Origin: Spinactinospora alkalitolerans
GTDB taxonomy: Bacteria; Actinomycetota; Actinomycetes; Streptosporangiales; Streptosporangiaceae
Length of the DNA stretch: 64,000 bases
NCBI RefSeq assembly: GCF_013408795.1
Contig: NZ_JACCCC010000001.1
Coordinates: 1,116,001-1,180,000, forward strand
Reading direction: 5' to 3'
Part shown: in pieces, positions 62,132 through 64,000 of the stretch
Position numbering within the stretch: position 1 is the first letter of the stretch
Layout: the number at the start of each line of letters is the position of its first letter
Notes under the pieces: model-generated
What the model was told of the DNA's origin: nothing
Database searches by the model: none
What the model saw: the letters and a program-made list of their open reading frames with translations, nothing else
Program-made: the position numbers and the translations under genes

Positions 62132-63118
62132 GTGGCCGACACGAAGGAGTTCAAGCGGTCGCCGAGCCGCTTCACCGACCGGATCACCGCCGACGGCGCG
62201 CAGGGCCGGCCGGTCGAGGCCGGGCGCTACCGGCTGGTGGTCAGCCGCGCCTGCCCGTGGGCGAACCGGTCGCTGATCGCGCGCCGCCTGCTGGGGCTGG
62301 AGTCCGCGGTCTCCCTGGCCGTGACCGACCCGATCCAGGACGAGCGGAGCTGGCGCTTCACCCTCGACCCCGACGGCCGCGACCCCGTGCTGGGCATCCG
62401 GTACCTGTCAGAGGCCTACCTGGCGCGCGAGCCCGGCTACACCGGCGGGGTGAGCGTGCCCGCGATCGTGGACGAGCCCAGCGGGGTGCTCGTCAGCAAC
62501 GACTACCGCAACATCCCGGCCGACCTGGCCACCGAATGGACCGCGCTGCACCGCGACGGCGCGCCCGACCTCTACCCCCGGGCGCTGCGCGAGGAGATCG
62601 ACGCCGTCGCCGAAGACGTCTTCCGCGACGTCAACAACGGCGTGTACAAATGCGGCTTCGCCCGCGACCAGGGCGCCTACGACCGGGCGTTCACGGCGCT
62701 GTTCGACCGCCTCGACGCGCTGAGCGAGCGCCTCGCCGCCCGCCGCTACCTGGTCGGCAGCGCCATCACCGTCGCCGACATCAACCTGTTCGTCACGCTG
62801 GTGCGCTTCGACGCCGTCTACCACGGCCACTTCAAGTGCAACCGGAACAAGCTGACCGAAATGCCGGTGCTGTGGGCCTACGCCCGCGACCTGTTCCAGA
62901 CCCCGGGGTTCGGCGACACCGTCGACTTCGACCACATCAAGCGGCACTACTACGAGGTCCACCGCGAGATCAACCCGTCGGGGATCGTCCCGGCCGGCCC
63001 CGACCTGTCGGGCTGGACCACCCCGCACGGCCGCGAGGCCCTGCCCGGGACCCCGTTCGGCGACGGCACCCCGCCGCCCCCGCCGCCCGAGGCCGAACGC
63101 GTCCCGCCGCTGCGCTGA
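62132..63118 (+). CDS. Glutathionyl-hydroquinone reductase-like GST (Xi class)
   Basis: A 328-residue glutathione S-transferase of the YqjG/ECM4 (Xi) class. The redox-active Cys41 is in SRACPWANR and the substrate-contact segment in DYRNIPADL. The C-terminal helical domain contains GVYKCGFARDQGAYD and RYLVGSAITVADINLFVTLVRFD. Actinobacteria mostly use mycothiol, so the physiological thiol is uncertain; a mycothiol-dependent counterpart is likely. GTG 62132 has AAGGCAGGGG upstream. The C-terminus carries an extra proline-rich tail. Confidence 0.9.
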   Translation: MADTKEFKRSPSRFTDRITADGAQGRPVEAGRYRLVVSRACPWANRSLIARRLLGLESAVSLAVTDPIQDERSWRFTLDPDGRDPVLGIRYLSEAYLAREPGYTGGVSVPAIVDEPSGVLVSNDYRNIPADLATEWTALHRDGAPDLYPRALREEIDAVAEDVFRDVNNGVYKCGFARDQGAYDRAFTALFDRLDALSERLAARRYLVGSAITVADINLFVTLVRFDAVYHGHFKCNRNKLTEMPVLWAYARDLFQTPGFGDTVDFDHIKRHYYEVHREINPSGIVPAGPDLSGWTTPHGREALPGTPFGDGTPPPPPPEAERVPPLR

Positions 63119-63178
63119 CCGCCGCCCCCCCGCGGCCACCGGCCACCGGCCGCCGCCACGACCGAGAGAGAGCACGCG

Positions 63179-64000
63179 ATGCCCTTCGAACTGGGGATCT
63201 ACCACTTCGGGGAGATCACCGAGGACCCGCACACCGGGGAGCCGCCCACGCACCGCGGGCGGCTGCGCGACCTGGTGGAGCAGGCGCGCCTGGCCGACCA
63301 GGTGGGCCTCGACCTGTTCGCGGCGGGCGAGCACCACCGCACCGACTTCGTGATCTCGGCGCCGGCCGTGGTGCTGGCCGCGATGGCCGAGCGCACCGAG
63401 AACATCCGGCTGTCCTCGGCGGTCACCGTGCTGTCCTCCGACGACCCGGTGCGGGTGTTCCAGCAGTTCGCCACCCTCGACCTGCTCTCCGGCGGGCGCG
63501 CGGAGATCATCGCCGGGCGCGGCTCCTACATCGAGTCGTTCCCGCTGTTCGGCTACGACCTGGACCAGTACTCGGAGCTGTTCGCCGAAAAGCTCGACCT
63601 GCTGCTCCGCCTGCGCGAGGAGAACCCGATCACCTGGTCGGGCCGGCTGCGCCCGCCGCTGCGCGACGCCGACGTCACCCCGCGCCCCGAACGCGTCATC
63701 CCGGTGTGGGTCGCCGTCGGCGGCACCCCCGCCTCGGTGGTGCGCGCCGCCCAGCGCGGGCTCCCGCTGGCGCTGGGCATCATCGGCGGCGGATACGCGC
63801 GCTTCGCCCCGTTCGTCGAGCTGTACCGGGAACGGGCCGCGGCCGCGGGCTACGACCCCTCGGCGCTGCCGGTCTCCATCAACTCGCCCGGGTTCCTGGC
63901 CCCCACCAGCCAGCAGGCGCTGGACATCTCCTACCCCTACTTCGACGCCGGGATGACGCAGAACTTCCACCGGCGCGGGCACGGCTTCCACACCCCGCCC
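63179..64000 (+). CDS. LLM class flavin-dependent oxidoreductase (partial, runs off the window)
   Basis: The first 274 residues of a luciferase-like monooxygenase-fold protein that uses FMN or F420. [69 protein letters not shown] (split by turns) and IPVWVAVGG are typical. ATG 63179 is preceded by GAGAGAGAGC. It is 60 bases downstream of the glutathionyl-hydroquinone-reductase-like gene on the same strand, so both may belong to one detoxification operon. The 3' end is outside the window. Confidence 0.88.
   Translation, partial: MPFELGIYHFGEITEDPHTGEPPTHRGRLRDLVEQARLADQVGLDLFAAGEHHRTDFVISAPAVVLAAMAERTENIRLSSAVTVLSSDDPVRVFQQFATLDLLSGGRAEIIAGRGSYIESFPLFGYDLDQYSELFAEKLDLLLRLREENPITWSGRLRPPLRDADVTPRPERVIPVWVAVGGTPASVVRAAQRGLPLALGIIGGGYARFAPFVELYRERAAAAGYDPSALPVSINSPGFLAPTSQQALDISYPYFDAGMTQNFHRRGHGFHTPP

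Overview
The window is high-GC actinobacterial chromosome. The order yifB-dprA-xerC-(M23 peptidase)-rpsB-tsf-pyrH-frr-cdsA-rlmN is the conserved actinobacterial arrangement. A conservon (kinase, Roadblock, DUF742, GTPase), a GH5 mannanase with a CBM2 behind a perfect CebR/CelR box, and several leaderless-looking starts point to Streptosporangiales, most likely the Nocardiopsaceae (Nocardiopsis, Streptomonospora or Thermobifida relatives). The family assignment is an inference. Codon use is uniform and no phage, plasmid, CRISPR or tRNA was seen.

Layout. 0-4.5 kb: end of an upstream gene, then yifB, dprA and a Rid-family gene with overlapping start/stop codons, then xerC. 4.5-8.4 kb (minus): a conservon-type GTPase signalling operon ending in a styrene-monooxygenase-like flavoprotein. 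8.7-18.9 kb: secreted M23 peptidase, the translation block rpsB-tsf-pyrH-frr-cdsA, an MFS exporter, a 560-bp non-coding imperfect palindrome, a suppressor-of-fused-domain gene, rlmN and a small membrane protein. 18.9-29.3 kb: two copies of a dispersed intergenic repeat, then an amino-acid/beta-alanine/GABA catabolic region (Lrp, PucR, class III aminotransferase, MmsA, carbon-nitrogen hydrolase, GabT, second PucR). 29.6-37.9 kb: mixed genes, including a fructose PTS operon, an Nei-type glycosylase, YceI and a secreted phospholipase A2.

38.1-51.9 kb holds two divergent, tightly overlapped operons that look like one catabolic system. The minus operon is IclR regulator, class III CoA-transferase, CitE-like lyase, cyclase-family hydrolase and MmgE/PrpD. 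The plus operon is a five-gene branched-chain-type ABC importer, a second MmgE/PrpD, an Asp/Glu racemase and a hydantoinase. The gene content suggests import and ring opening of a cyclic amide or imide, followed by CoA activation and C-C cleavage. No substrate can be assigned from sequence.

51.9-64 kb: glucose-6-phosphate dehydrogenase, hypothetical genes, a 1-phosphofructokinase far from its PTS, the mannanase, a MazG-like pyrophosphohydrolase, a lone PD-(D/E)XK nuclease bracketed by inverted copies of the dispersed repeat, a MarR/MFS efflux pair with clear operators, a truncated SpoU methyltransferase remnant, a glutathionyl-hydroquinone-reductase-like gene and a partial flavin-dependent oxidoreductase.

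The least explained signals are (1) the ~130-bp repeat, whose ends often supply the TGA stop codon of the neighbouring gene, (2) the 560-bp palindrome, and (3) the 38-52 kb catabolic supercluster.
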